From positions 84,785,549 to 84,849,548 of the forward strand of contig NC_092560.1 of the NCBI RefSeq assembly GCF_037038585.1: a stretch of 64,000 nt of DNA, in the 5' to 3' direction. The notes beneath the pieces were generated by a model that saw nothing but the letters and a program-made list of their open reading frames with translations, did no database searches and was not told the origin of the DNA. The position numbers and the translations under genes were made by a program. Shown piece by piece: positions 14,260-27,208 of the stretch. This DNA is from Patagioenas fasciata (Eukaryota > Chordata > Aves > Columbiformes > Columbidae). The first letter of the stretch is position 1. Each line of letters begins with the position of its first letter.

Positions 14260-15115
14260 TGCCGGGCAAGCAGGAGGGAGAGCCCAACCAAATGGTCCTG
14301 CCAAAGCACAACTGCTTCCAAAAGGAGCTAAAGACAGGGGAGAAGAACAAGGGGCGGGTAAGGAGAGGGTGGGACACGGCCACCTACAGCAAGAGGAAAC
14401 CCCGGGGGTCAAAAGAAGAGGAAAGCAAAGCAGAGAGAAAGAGCAAAATCCAGGAAATTGAGTACCTAAGTGGCAAGGGGCACAGCAGAAAGACCTCAGT
14501 GGCTTTGGGGTGTATTACGGAAAGCGCAGGGGGACGCCCGGGGTCCCCGGCACCACCGGCAGCCGGAGCAGCAGACGCGAAGGCTCCGGCATGGTCGCTG
14601 ACCCGTGGTTGGGGGCGGCTCTGCCACCTGGGCGGTCGCAGGCACCGTCACCATCCCTGCTGGCACCTGGGGAACGCACGGGTGAGGGCACGGAAAGCCG
14701 TGCCAGCACACGAGATGCACCCGAAACTGCGGAGAAATGAGAAAATTGTGCATTTTGGAGACGCTGGCTGCATGAAAGGCGACGAGGGGCCGGTGAGACT
14801 TGGTTAATGGACTCGATGTGGGTGAAGCAACACAACCATGAGGATGCAGAAGGCAATGGAGAGCAGCAGATGCGACCGGGACGGGAAGAAAAAAGAGCGA
14901 CATTGCGAGCAGGCAGGAGGAAAGGACAAAGAACGAGGGCTGTGAGCAGAGACGGCGCAACACGACCAAACGGAGCCCACGTCCTGCGGCCGCCGGCATC
15001 CCAACAGCCGCAGGTGCTCGGCACAACCAGAGCCCCGAGATCAATAACGAGGGAGCGGACGAAAACGAGTGGGAAATCGGAAATAAAAGCGAGGAGGGGA
15101 AGGACAAAAAAACGC
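14260..15115. other. purine-rich strand-asymmetric tract
   Basis: The plus strand carries long A/G runs, for example around 14330-14370 and 14405-14450 and again 14870-14940 and 15050-15110. This bias explains the open plus-strand frames of about 210 codons here, which have low-complexity Lys/Arg/Glu-rich translations and no recognisable domain. I do not call a gene. Confidence 0.4.
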
Positions 15116-15819
15116 CACTTGGCCGAGTTCCAGGGGCAGTTTCCATACGTGAATTTTCGCATTTCATGTGAAGATAGCAAGTTTTTAGGCGCTTATTTTT
15201 TTAGTGAAGGTGTTCCTCGAAGAGACAGAGAAAAGGAAAATGACTATTTAATGGCCTGTCCTTCTTTTAGGGTCTGCTTTCTAACTTCCCTTCCTCCTCT
15301 GCGTTTATTGAGAACCATTTTGTGCTGGGCTGGGCTTTTTTCATTTCCTATGCTCTGTTTACAAATACAGGCAGAGGCAGTGAAGGCATCAGACATCTGC
15401 CTGCGTTTTCCTCTCCATCTCTCTGCAAGAAAACAGCCTTAATTTTGCAACCTTCCAGAGTTTCTGGTCATCATCTACCTAGCCCAATAATGTAAAGCAT
15501 ATACAATTAATGAGAGCGTATCTGTTTGCCCGAAGCCCTGGGGGTTGTGGGTTGTGCCCTGCCGTGGGTGTCCAGCAGCAGGGCTGAGATGCTCATTGGG
15601 AAAGAGGGGATTAAGTGGGCGCAGGCTGAACTGGGCAAACTGGGACAACCCAAGGGAAGCTGCGAATGATACCCCTGGTTTAGGAGCGAGGCCGATGGAG
15701 CATCCCCAGGAATACAGCTATAAATGACTGTTAGCAGGCAGGACGCCAAGCCTAGTGTCCTGTTACACCGCAGAGAGGGGGATGCGCCCCCAAAACTGCC
15801 GGGATTTCACCCAGGAGAA

Positions 15820-15853
15820 CCATAGAAAGGTCTGGGTTGGAGGGACCTTCAAA
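15820..15853 (-). mobile_element. CR1 3'-end fragment
   Basis: CCATAGAAAGGTCTGGGTTG followed by GAGGGACCTTCAAA matches the reverse complement of the avian CR1 3' end (consensus form CATAGAATGGTTTGGGTTGG, AAGGGACCTTAAAG). Only the terminal part is clear; it may continue to about 15900 in degraded form. Confidence 0.65.
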
Positions 15854-15959
15854 CAAGGGACTCAAGCCGCTCCAGGCCCATTGGGTGACGAGGGACGAGC
15901 GGGCGCCAGCGGCTTCAGGTGCCGAGACACAATAAAAACAACGAGGAGAGAAAATGTTT

Positions 15960-16260
15960 GCTTTGTGTGTCAGCAGAGATGTCAGTACCCATTAATAAAT
16001 CTATCTGCTAAATCTACTCTTATTCATGTGGGACATCACCAAGTTAAAGTAAAATAAATTATCTTTAATTAAATGGAATTGTCGTCTTCCTCCTGCTATC
16101 ATCCCCAATTATTACATCCTAATCAGTCCTTTTGGGAGAAGGCATGAGGGAAGGCTGAAAGGCACATTTACTATAAACAATTTCTCTTTCTGTCAAGAGA
16201 TGGAAATTTTCTTTTAATTATTGTTTAGGACTCTGATTTTCACCCAGCTTCTGATGAAAG
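15960..16260. promoter_or_regulatory. candidate regulatory element, intron 9
   Basis: AT-rich unique sequence with CATTAATAAAT, TTATCTTTAATTAAATGGAA and CCAATTATTACATCCTAAT, several overlapping TAAT cores. Regulatory role is inference from composition and motif density only. Confidence 0.25.
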
Positions 16261-17060
16261 GGATTCAAAGTTGAAGATGCCATCATTCAACGCAAGAAAG
16301 AAATCTGCTCGTGTCATCGCCGCAGAGCAATTTCCTCCCAGTCCCTCCTACAATTAAAGCCCAGAGCAAGGCAGGGGCAGGCTGGAAATATGCGAGTCAT
16401 CTCTTTCAACTTCTTGATGATCGCTTCCAGCGGGAGACCCGCGGTGGGAAACATTTGGATGGGAAAGAGGAGCTAAATGCTGAGGCTGGAGGGTGGGCAG
16501 GGGGCGGCCGGAGGGCAGCGAGCGCCAGGCCAGCCTGCAACCATTTCTGCTCCAGCGCAGCAGTACGGGGCTCAAAGAATGCGTCACAACCCCTTCAATC
16601 TTAGTTTTGGGGGATGAATCGCGCTTGAAAAGCCGCCTGCAAGGTCTCTTAATAGCAGGAGTCTCAGGACGGTGCGAATCTGTGCGGTTTCAACGCGGAT
16701 ATGGGAATTAATCTGGGCTTGGTTGAGCCTGACTCAAACTCAGGCTCGGTCGTGTGAAGGTGGGCGGATTCAAACCGGAAAGGAAAAATACAAACCCAAC
16801 CAACCAACCAAAATCCCCAAAGCCAAACCAACCCCCCAAACACAGTTTTCTTCCAGAGTTTAGCTGCTAAATAGTATTAATGAGGTATTCTAAAATAGCT
16901 TAAATAAGTGCATTTAAAGGCAAGCTACTGCTAAATACACCCGTTTTGAAAACCTCAGCCTGCTCCGTGTGTACTATAAAGAGAACTGCGCTGCTCAGGC
17001 ACTGAAGGCTGTTGAAACCGGGCTTTATTACCTGGCAGTAGGCAGAGCTGTGCTGCAGAG

Positions 17061-17116
17061 CTGGCCTAACGAAGCTGGCCTAACGAAGCTGGCCTAACGA
17101 AGCTGGCCTAACGAAG
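17061..17116. repeat. 14-bp x 4 perfect tandem repeat
   Basis: CTGGCCTAACGAAG is repeated four times without any change, followed by CCGGGC. Perfect identity points to recent expansion and probable length polymorphism. Confidence 0.95.
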
Positions 17117-17779
17117 CCGGGCATTCAGCAATGACTTTCCCCAAGCTCTCCGCAATGACCGAGCACTTTCGGCTCTATCTTTGGCTCAAGTCACCGCTGA
17201 AATGACTGGACTGCTAGGGAAACCATCAAAACGTGACCCAAAGTATTTTCGGAGGACACGTCATGCCCATCACCTGAACTGTGCCCAATGTTCACTTACC
17301 AGAACCCTTCTGAGACGTCCTGCTTAAAACAACCCTTCGAGCAAACCTATGGGTGATGCACGGAGCCTTTTCTGCGGCGGCTGCTGTTGGGCGGCACGAG
17401 TTGAAGCTGCACCTCTCTAATTAAACCTGAGGCCCGGCGCTGGTTTTAAGCCACATTCCTCTCTGTGCCAACGCCGTCTCCTTGCCTGGCGACGGCCGAG
17501 TCCCCGAGCGCCCTCCGAACAACCGCCGCCCAATTACGGAACGAGATAGAGCTCAGATAATCACGAAATTATTCACCGGAGAGAAAACGCAGATTATGAC
17601 AAGAAACGGAACGAGGAGGAAGCACCGAGTCCCGATTAATTAATGCGATTTTTGGTTTAATGCACTTTTCGGGGTGTAGCGCTGTTTTCATTTAACGGCG
17701 CTTTGAATCGCCGCCTACAGAAGTTAAAAAAAAGCAGAGGAAAAGAAAGAAACCACAGCTATACAAGCCCGCTGACTTC

Positions 17780-17985
17780 TTCTCAAAGAACCAGTTCTAA
17801 ACTTGTTTACACTACTGGTTCCAAATGAATTCAAGATGGTGGCTAGTTAAAGAAAGGCAGCCCATGCCAAGGCCTGCCATCAAAGAACTCCAATTCAACA
17901 ATGTTCAGTTTTAATTGACCGCTAATTAAGCTACATTAGTCAAAGAAAAGTCTCTATCGCTTGTGAGTAATGAAGAAAAGAGCTC
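17780..17985. promoter_or_regulatory. candidate conserved enhancer, intron 9
   Basis: Unique sequence containing GTTTACACTACTGGTT, AACAATGTTCAGTTTTAATT and GCTAATTAAGCTACATTAG: forkhead-like, SOX-like (AACAATG) and homeodomain-like (TAATTA) cores packed in about 200 bases. No repeat character. Confidence 0.3.
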
Positions 17986-19918
17986 GTTTAACCCTGTCCT
18001 GCCCAACTCCAGAAACGCGGCTTCGCCGCTATCGGCCCTGATATTAATACGCCAAAATAATCACAATTTAAAGAGAAAATAAAGTGTCGGAGGAGCACGA
18101 GAGTCCCTGCGGTTTTGTGCCGTGAGGAATCGGGGTGGAAAACCCAGGGAAGGAATCCAGCGGCTACGGATCCATACGGATGGGGTATCGACGAGCACAC
18201 ATTCATGCCCAATTCCGGAATTGCCCAATATTCCCAAAAAGAGGTTTGGACGCAGGAGGCACCGCCACGGCCCTGCGGCTCTTTTGGTGAGGGCCATACC
18301 CGTGGCCTTAACTCGCGTTACACTTTACCCCAATGATTTTTGGCAACCAAACCGCTGCATTTCATAGAATAGCATTTAATGAGTACCATATCTTTTTTCA
18401 ACATTCTGCCAAGCGCTCATTAAAATGCACTTGTGTTGGGTTTTTTTTTTTGTGCGTTTTTCATAGCTAAACGGAACCAAAATATGAATGCAAATTGGCA
18501 CCTCTAAGTTTAAAGCGGTATTTGCATAGGAGGAAGCGAAGGCGGCGCGGGCTGAACGCGAGCGCACAACGCAGGCGCCGCAATCATCGCCTGCAAACAC
18601 CGGAGCTGATCAAGCCCATACGGACGAACCGCAGTTTAAAAGATAGGAAGGCGTTTATGCAAATCTCGCTGTCCTAACTCAGAGTAACAACGGTGTTTGA
18701 AGCCACGCTGGAGGGTGAGCTCAGAGCCACAGGCCAAAGGCATCGCTGCTCTGATAAAGGTCTCGTTAGCCGGGGAAGTCGCTATCTGAGAGTTATGGAG
18801 CAGACTCGGTGCTCCAGCACAGCGGGAAGGAGCCCCTGCAAAAGCAACCCCTCCTGCCCGTTAGCAAAGCGGCCTCACCAAAGGGCATCGCGGTGGGGAG
18901 AAATAAACCCCTTTATCCATCACCTGGAGACGGGGGCTGAGCGCAACATCCCAAGAACTTCCCTCTTCTTTCTCTCTTTGCATCGCGCACAGGACAAGCA
19001 AACCTGGAAGGGAATCAACGCCTTCAACCTTCCAGAAGCACTAAAGGGAGACGTTTTCAACGCTTCCCACCTGAGAGCGCTGGGGACTGCGAACACACCA
19101 ACCAAAACCTGTATTTACAGCTCTCCTTTTTGGTTCAGCGAGAGTGCTGGGATCTCCTCCAGCTGGGAGGTTTAGTACGGATGGATTTAAGCATGGCAGT
19201 ATTTCCAGTGAAGCCACTGTATGTGCTCACAAGAATCTACCCTGTGTCTCATTGAAGATAAAACAACCCAACAACAACCAAAAAAACGTAAAACCATCCC
19301 TTTTTCTGCGAACGACGGTTTGCCAGAAGTGCCCAAAACCTTGTAAAATGGCCCTGGGTGGAGCCAGAGCTGGATGCGAAGGTGCTTCCACAGGGGCATC
19401 CATCCCATTCCAACGCCCCAAACGCCGCTCAGAAACGCAGGTGCCGCTGTTCCGCGCCGAACTCTCTCAACTTCCCCAAAGTATCTGCCAGTAGAGAACG
19501 GTTGTGTTTGAACGCATTTATAATCTGATTTTAAACAAGAAGAAAGGGCTGTGTGTGCTGTGTGCCGGAGCACAGAGCGCGTCCCACGTCCCGCTCCGTA
19601 CCGGCCACAGCTCGGGCCCCCGGGATCCGGGAGTTTGTCCCACGAGCTAAAAACGCCGCGATTTCCTCTCAGATCAAACCCAGAGCTACAGGACATGAAA
19701 AGGACGGCTTACGCTGTTCTGGTTTTATTTACTGGATCTTTCTTCCCTCTTTCCTCTCCCCCAACACAGTAAACGTCGCTATGAGAAATTGTTAGGGCTA
19801 TAAATAAGCCAGCGAGACACTGAAAGCAAATTACCATGCTATGAGTTAACAGCACACCACATGAAAGAGCTCGGCCCACATCTCTGGAAGACGTACAAGC
19901 GCTCGCTGCGCAGCGCGG

Positions 19919-20791
19919 CGGATCCTGCGTGCCATGGGAGCAGATCCCTGTGTGCCATCGCGGCAGATCCTGCGTGCCATGGGAGCAGATCCCTGCGTGC
20001 CACTGGGGCAGATCCTGCGTGCCATGGGGGCAGATCCCTCGTGCCATGGGGCAGATCCCTCGTGCCATGGGGACAGATCCCTCGTGCCATGGGGACAGAT
20101 CCTGCGTGCCATGGGGACAGATCCTGCGTGCCACGGGGGCAGATCCTGCGTGCCACGGGGGCAGATCCTGCGTGCCATCGCGGCAGATCCTGCGTGCCAT
20201 CGCGGCAGATCCTGCGTGCCATCGCGGCAGATCCCTGCGTGCCATCGCGGCAGATCCCTTGTGCCATGGGGACAGATCCCTCGTGCCATTGCACCAGATC
20301 CTGTGTGCCATCGCAGCAGATCCCTGCATGCCACGGGGACAGATCCCTCATGCCATGGGGGTAGATCCCTGCATGCCATGGGGACAGATCCCTCATGCCA
20401 TGGGGACAGATCCCTCATGCCATGGGGGTAGATCCCTGTGTGCCATGGGGACAGATCCCTGTGTGCCATGGGGGCAGATCCTGCGTGCCATGGGGGCAGA
20501 TCCTGCGTGCCGTGGGGACAGATCCTGCGTGCCGTGGGGACAGATCCTGCGTGCCATGGGGGCAGATCCATGTGTGCCGTGGGGGCAGATCCCTGTGTGC
20601 CGTGGGGGCAGATCCCTGCGTGCCATCGCGGCAGATCCTGTGTGCCATGGGGGCAGATCCTGCGTGCCATGGGGACAGATCCCTGTGTGCCATCGCGGCA
20701 GATCCTGCGTGCCATGGGGGCAGATCCCTCATGCCATGGGGACAGATCCCTCGTGCCATGGGGGCAGATCCCTGCGTGCCATGGGGGCAGA
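19919..20791. repeat. minisatellite, about 22-23-bp unit, about 39 copies
   Basis: The unit is GATCC(C)TGCGTGCCATGGGGGCA with length variants of 21-24 bp. Variants are mostly single transitions (TGCGTGCC, TGTGTGCC, TGCATGCC; CTCGTGCC, CTCATGCC) or replacement of CATGGGG by CATCGCGG. Because the unit lacks stop codons in most frames on either strand, it yields phantom frames of up to 386 codons (plus) and 289 codons (minus) with repeats such as ARRICPHGTQDLP. These are not genes: frames on both strands are equally open and the unit length is not a multiple of three. Confidence 0.95.
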
Positions 20792-21405
20792 ACCGCAGCC
20801 CCAGAGCTTCATGTGTGGCTCCTGCCACGACCCCACTGGTGCAGCGCTGCACGTATACGGGTCACTTAATTTTCTATACCCACAAGGTGCCCCCTCTTGG
20901 CTCCGGCAGAACCAGCAGCCCCTCTTCACCAGGCACCGTGTGAGAACGGGCGGGCTGGGGAGAGAAATATACATAAAAATAGCAATAATTAAAGCAATCA
21001 TCCCAAGGGATGGTGGTGATCGACCCCCAGGACATGGGGCTGAACTGGGACGATCTCCATCCATCCAAACTCTGCCTGGAGCAGATTAGTGCTAAGCATT
21101 GTATTCTAATGACCCGGCGCAAACAACATGTGTTTAACTGGGGAAATGGGAGCGCTGCGGAAAACAAACGCTCATTTGGGAAGTCAAACAAACAACAACA
21201 AAGCGGCCACGCCAGTTGTTGTTGTTTTCCTGACAAAAATAGCGACCGGCGAGTTCTGTCCTGGAGACGGTTGTTATTTATGGGTCCCGAGGCTCAAGCG
21301 CTGGGAAAGAACAGGGAATATTGGATTGGGCGGCTGAACTTGGCGCAGCAGCCGGAGCACCCAAAACTCCGTGTCCCCAGGACCCCCGTGGCCTCCTGAG
21401 CATCC

Positions 21406-22140
21406 CCACACCGGTGGCTCCGGTGCAACCGCGGGAGGTGACACCGCTGTCCCCTTGGGCTGGTGGCTCCGGTGCAACCGCGGGAGGTCACACTGCTGTC
21501 CCCTTGGGCTGTGGCTCTGGTGTGACTGTGGGAGGTGACACTGCTGTCCCCTTGGGCTGGTGGCTCCGGTGTGACTGCGAGAGGTGACACTGCTGTCCCC
21601 TTGGGCTGGTGGCTCCGGTGTGACCGCAGGAGGTGACACCGCTGTCCCCTTGGGCTGGTGGCTTCGGTGCAACCGCGGGAGGTGACACCGCTGTCCCCAT
21701 GGGTTGTGGCTCTGGTGTGACTGTGGGAGGTGACACCGCTGTCCTGTTGGGCTGGTGGCTCCGGTGCAACCGCGGGAGGTGACACCGCTGTCCCCATGGG
21801 TTGTGGCTCTGGTGTGACTGTGGGAGGTGACACTGCTGTCCCCTTGGGCTGGTGGCTCCGGTGCGACTGCGAGAGGTGACACCGCTGTCCCCTTGGGCTG
21901 GTGGCTCCGGTGTGACTGCAGGAGGTGACACTGCTGTCCCCGTGGGCCGGTGGCTCCAGTGCGACCACGGGAGGTGACACTGCTGTCCCCGTGGGCCAGT
22001 GGCTCCGGTGCGACCGCAGGAGGTGACACCGCTGTCCCCGTGGGCTGGTGGCTCCGGTGTGACCATGGGAGGTGACACTGCTGTCCCCGTGGGCCGGTGG
22101 CTCCGGTGTGACTGCAGGAGGTGACACCGCTGTCCCCAGG
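21406..22140. repeat. minisatellite, about 49-bp unit, about 15 copies
   Basis: The unit reads GGTGGCTCCGGTGTGACCGC, AGGAGGTGACACCGCTGTCC, CCTTGGGCT (49 bp), with some 48-bp copies (TTGTGGCTCTGG form). Copy-to-copy differences are concentrated at CpG sites, which appear as CG, TG or CA. Overlapping minus-strand frames of 251-277 codons run through the array and are repeat artefacts. Confidence 0.95.
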
Positions 22141-22735
22141 CCCCGCGGATCAGCTGACGGTCCCGGGTCCCAGTTTCCAGCGCTGCCCCGTCTCTTCTCC
22201 AGGTGTTACCAGGACAAGCAGCTGCTGTCACCGGAGTTTCGCAGCTGTCCCCAGACAGCACCGGGGCTGCCATGCAGACATGACAGCAGGCCAGGGCCCT
22301 CCTGCTTCCTTCTGGAAATGGGGTTAATTCGGATAAACCTCCAGGCCAACGGCCACCGCGAGGCTGGGGGTGGATATATGGAAACGTTTTGAGAGACGCA
22401 ATAAATATCAGGTGTCCAGCAATGGTCGGAACTCAAACCGCCCCGTACTCCACGTGTGTAACTGCCTGAGCGCCTCCACCACCGCCACTTAAAGGACAAG
22501 GATAGCTCCATCATTCCTTCTGCAGCTCGTTAGCCGCCTGTTTTATGCGGGGGCAAAGCGACGCTTCGGAGCAGCCGAACTGGAATAGTTCTTTATTCCC
22601 AACCAGCAAATTAAAGACTGGAAGAAGCAGAGAGCACAAGAACAAATATTGTGCGAAAACGCAGAAGGGGAGAGAAGTTTAAGCCTTACCTAGCTGGATT
22701 CTCACCCACAATAACGCTCTCTGCTATATTATGGC

Positions 22736-22766
22736 TATATTATATATATATTATATATATTTATAT
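22736..22766. repeat. TA-rich simple repeat
   Basis: An uninterrupted run of T and A dominated by TATATAT, with a few TTA interruptions. Confidence 0.9.
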
Positions 22767-23890
22767 TGGCTTGCAGGCCATGCAGGTATCAGAGTGTACT
22801 ATTTGCATGCTATTTTGTACGCTGTATAAGATTCCAGCGGCCTCGTAATCGCTCGACTGCAAAAATGAGCTGCAGCAAAAAGCAAAGGGAGACTGGAAAT
22901 GCCCTGGGGGTCCCTCGTGTCCCATCCTGCACCAACCCCCCCTGTCACGACAGGTGCACCCCCGTTTAGCTCCGTAATGCCATTAGGGACATAACCATTC
23001 CTGCAATTCCGATTGCAAAGTCAATAAAATAATGGGGTGCAGAACTTCTCCTTTTTAATTTTTTAAGTAATACGTTTGATTATTTTAATCACGTCGGTAC
23101 TTAGCTGAATGGGTTTAAATATGCATGTTACATCAATTTGGTTTGTTTTATTCATTAGAAAGCCATTAAGTAATTTGGCATTATTCTTTAAAAAAAAAAA
23201 TAGGGAAAAAAAAAGGGGTTGCTAGATATGGTGGTTGAGACCTTTTCCATGCGGGCGTCCTTAGGGATGGGTTATTTGTGCGCTGCTGCTAGCATGGGTT
23301 TTGGGGGGAAAAAGAAAGGCAAGGCATAGGGCTGATAGCAGGCTCGGTGGCCCTGGGACCCCGCTGGATGGGGGCAGAGCCCTGGTGTCCCACGCAGAGC
23401 TGGTTCTCATTACACGCCGAGCGGTGCCGGGGCTGGGAACAGCGGGTCCTGCGCACACGCACGCACCTCGTAAAGCCCTGCAGGTGCGGGACGTTTCCTC
23501 CGTCCCACTTGGGCCCCTTCAGCTTCCCTCCCTCCCTTTTAACATCTTTTTCCTAAGCATTATTAATTTTAGAAGCACAACTCGCAGCGAAAACAAATAA
23601 AAATCCAAGCTCGAGAGTCAGACTGAACACAACGAACCGCGGGGTCTGTTTGGAGCTGTCCGCACGCCCGTTTAAAACGTACGAGGAAGGTTTTAATTCA
23701 TGGTTTGCTCGGCACGCTGCGTTTCGTATGGACGGCTCTGCATGGGAAAACGCACAGAGGATCCGTGGCTTAGGAATCCAGAGAACCCCCAGCGCAAAGG
23801 GGCAAATCCCTCGATGCCCACGGGGTGATTGTGCAGCCAACTTCCAACTTTACAAGTGCCTTTGACTTACGAGAGATAACGCTATAATAC

Positions 23891-23920
23891 TACTATACTA
23901 TATATATATATACTATAATA
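23891..23920. repeat. TA-rich simple repeat
   Basis: TACTATACTATATATATATATACTATAATA-type run (about 30 bases), a likely polymorphic microsatellite. Confidence 0.85.
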
Positions 23921-25959
23921 ATTTTGCAGGAAAAGCAAAAAAAAAAAGCGGAAAAACGCCGATAATTAAATTAACGCCACCCCACAAAACCAAAACCAAA
24001 AGCAAAGCCGCACACAGCAAAAGACAAGTGAAACCAGATCAATTCTGGGAGCTGAGACAAGCAGACCTGCCCTGAATTCTGCAGGAGGAATGTTTCCCGG
24101 TGCGAGCTCGGCTTAGGGCCGGATGATTCTGCCTTGAACGGCGGCACAAAGCAGCCGCTCAATATTTGGCGCTACCTGCTGGGGTGGGAGAATGCGGCTC
24201 CCTAATGAGAATTTATCCCGCGTCCAAAGAGCCCCTTCCCGACAACACCGCCCTGCGAACGCCACGGAAACAACGGAGGGTACAAGGAATTTTCTTACAT
24301 ATTAAAATCTGATTTGGAAAGAACGATTTTGAAGGTGGCTTCTAATAGGTTGGTTGGAAAAAACCACCGGAATGGTTAAAAGATGCAGGAACTGGGCAGC
24401 AAATGGAGCAGCCCTGCAAGGTGCACAGACATCAGCTCTGCAGGGAAATAAGAGCGAAAGAAGGGAGGTAATGGTGCGCAGGTATCTTGTGCCTGTTGCA
24501 GCTTTTCAGGCTGCAAAACTTCACTTAAAAAGCCAAAAAGGGAATAAAACCCCAAGTTCCACCAGCAACACAGCATCGTAAAATCAGAAAGAAAGCGGCC
24601 GACGCCGACAGTCGCTTTGCAAAATCAGTTCCCTGTGCGAAAGAAGCAAATCCCACGTCTCCCAAGTGCCACGGCAATTTTACAGTAAACCAAGTCTAAT
24701 GCAAACCAGATTTATACGGCAACAGGAAACAAACAATTCTTCTGCACAATTTCCTGTAGATCAATTGGAAAGGTATTTAAAGACTGCAGCAGGCAGCAGA
24801 TCTTTTGTTAACCCCCCCGGCCCTGCCCACAAAAAAGCAGCTCATAATATTCGCTATTATAAGATGTCAACACCCGAACATCATCTGCCATGTCTACCGT
24901 CCATCTAGAACCCAACACCGTCCGATTTACGATTCCTTTTGGAGATAAAAGCCACCCCGATAATTCCCGAAGTGGCACAGATGAGGAGGTGAAGTTCACT
25001 CCTCATCAGCATATGCAAAGCGTATTTAAAACTAAGACTCGGCGCAACATCCTGCAGGAAGACTGAGTTTTACTAATTGCTGCAATCTTTCAGCAAAACG
25101 CAGCTTTGCAAGCACAAGGCCACTCGCATTCCCATCGTGTGCAATGCAGAAAGTGCTCGGACCGGCCAAAAGTCCATTTTAATTCAATAATAAAGTATCC
25201 TGAGCCTTAAAAGCAGCGCTATGGGTATTTCTGCAAACTCAAAGATCCTCAGTATATTTGCTCTTTCTCCCTTGCCTTTCCCCGGGATGGAAAAGACAAA
25301 ATCACTGCATCAAAATGTGCGCGCACATATATAACTGGATATATTGTTCTATGCACCTAGCTATAATTCACTAAATTCTGTCGGTATCAGTAGGGAGCCT
25401 GCAAGATTATATTAATTTATGGTATAAACATCCAGCCCTTCTGTGAACCCCCCAAATATTGGAAAAATCCTGCAGCTATTTTGGCTTCTGCTCCGCGTCC
25501 TGAGCAGAGGGAGCATTCTTCTGCCCATACGTATGTATGGACACATATGGATTTGCAATCACGCAGCCCCAGCTCCCCGTATGTGGATGAAAAGGGCTGT
25601 AAATCCAGCCTTGCTCTGTTACCAAATCTACCCCTGCCCCTCGGAAACGGTTTGAATAACTCGGAATTTTGCTGATCGATATTTGGGATGATGCGCATCA
25701 GCGCTCCCGACGTCCCCAGCAAGCGGGACGCTGACGTTGCTCTAAACAAAGATGAACCATAAACACGGGGCTGAATTACAGCTGGTCCACGCAAAAGGGT
25801 GCAAGGACAAGCTCGATTTTGCCCTTTCTCCTCAAAAAAAGGGAACTTTCCCGGAGCCGGTGCCATTCACAACTCCTCACTTGTCATTATTAAGGGTGGC
25901 ACATGGAGTTATTGCGCTCCTCGGCCTGGCCCATTAGCAGAACGATACCATGGAGCATT

Positions 25960-26310
25960 CATCTTCATCGAGGAACTTTATGGAGTTGAAAAGCTTTATA
26001 ATAAGAATAGCAGGCAGAATGTAAACAGGAAAAACTCATTAGCATTTACTTTTTGTGATTTGATGACTTGACAAATAACTATTTCAAAACAACTAGTTTG
26101 AGAGATGGGTTGAAGCTTGTTAGGATAAAGCAAAAAGAGCAATTACAATAATTATAGGTTTCCCTATATGATTTAACACATGCGCATGGCGGGAGCTGAT
26201 GATGTGATCTTAAGACACCATTAAAAGAAAATTTTGCCACTTTGGTTTTTCATTTCCATTCGCAATAATTTCTTCTTTATAGTTCCATGCATTTCAATAC
26301 ATTGCCTATG
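25960..26310. promoter_or_regulatory. candidate conserved enhancer upstream side of exon 10, intron 9
   Basis: AT-rich, unique stretch with TGTAAACAGGAAAAA (forkhead-like), CTCATTAGCATTTAC, AGCAATTACAATAATTATAG and TGATGATGTGATCTTAAG. Motif crowding and absence of repeat signature suggest a regulatory element; conservation is not visible here. Confidence 0.3.
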
Positions 26311-27140
26311 ACCAAATTATTAAAACCTCGGGGAGATGCAATTGCGGATAAGCAATAGTGATGATGGATTTCGGCAGCGACCCCGCATCCCTCCCCGGCA
26401 GGTAACGTGCAGACCCCAACATCCCCGGCATCCGGGGAGCGAGCAGCCAGGCTTGGCCAAAACCCAGCTCATTTCACTGCTCCCGGCGCCACCCGAGTGT
26501 TCATAGCTCATCACAGACCCCGCACATTCCCAACCCCTTGCTAAAATGCCTTTTGTATAATATTTTAGGGCAAAGAAGCGAATCGAGAGCCCAATGTTTC
26601 CGCAGCACACCACTAACGCGGAGCGCGATCGCCCAGCGCCAGCTCGGCTTCGCACTTTCCACCGGCAGTTTTGCTATTGTTTTAAGGTTTTCTAACACAA
26701 ATAGAGAGGCGAAGGAAAGGATTTCTTACCGAGGAACACCAGTGCTCTCCCATAGAGCAGCTCTCCTAAATCGCCCCGCGAGCAAGGGGGGGGAAAAGGC
26801 AACTTGCAGAAAATGTGTTCTGCAAACCTCGCATTTCTGGCAGTTTAATTTTCTTCCAGCCATTCCCGCGGCTCCCGGACCCAACCGCGCTGCTCTTCCC
26901 ACAGCAGATCCATTCAGAGCGCGCTGGAATGAGGTTCTTTTTGCATATTTTTCCCCCCTTCTTTTGTTTATTCCCAGGGCAGAGCCGCTTCCGCTGCCTG
27001 CTCGCGGTTCAGGGAGTTCAGCCTGAATTTAAACAACTAATTGACTTGTCACTGCGAGCGAAAAAACAGGGAGGAATTCAGGACTCTGTGTTTTGCTGCC
27101 GGAGGAAAGTTGTGCGCGAACGGGCGCGGAGCCGGCCGGG

Positions 27141-27208
27141 GACAATCGTCGCTCGGGGACAATCGTCGCTCGGGGACAATCGCCGCACGGGGACAATCGC
27201 CGCCCGGC
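27141..27208. repeat. 17-bp x 4 tandem repeat in CpG island
   Basis: GACAATCGTCGCTCGGG occurs twice unchanged and then twice as variants GACAATCGCCGCACGGG and GACAATCGCCGCCCGGC. CGs inside the units are intact, unlike those of the large intronic arrays, suggesting an unmethylated state in the germline. Confidence 0.92.

Noticed and set aside
14166..15442. Possible plus-strand gene with two frames of about 210 codons
   Set aside because: Low-complexity Lys/Arg/Glu-rich translation caused by purine bias, with no splice or domain evidence.
19839..21089. Repetitive frames of 386 codons (plus) and 289 codons (minus)
   Set aside because: Both strands are open through the same 22-23-bp minisatellite; the translation is only the unit read in shifting frames.
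21274..22273. Minus-strand frames of 251-277 codons rich in Ser/Pro/His
   Set aside because: Product of the 49-bp array; overlapping frames are equally open.
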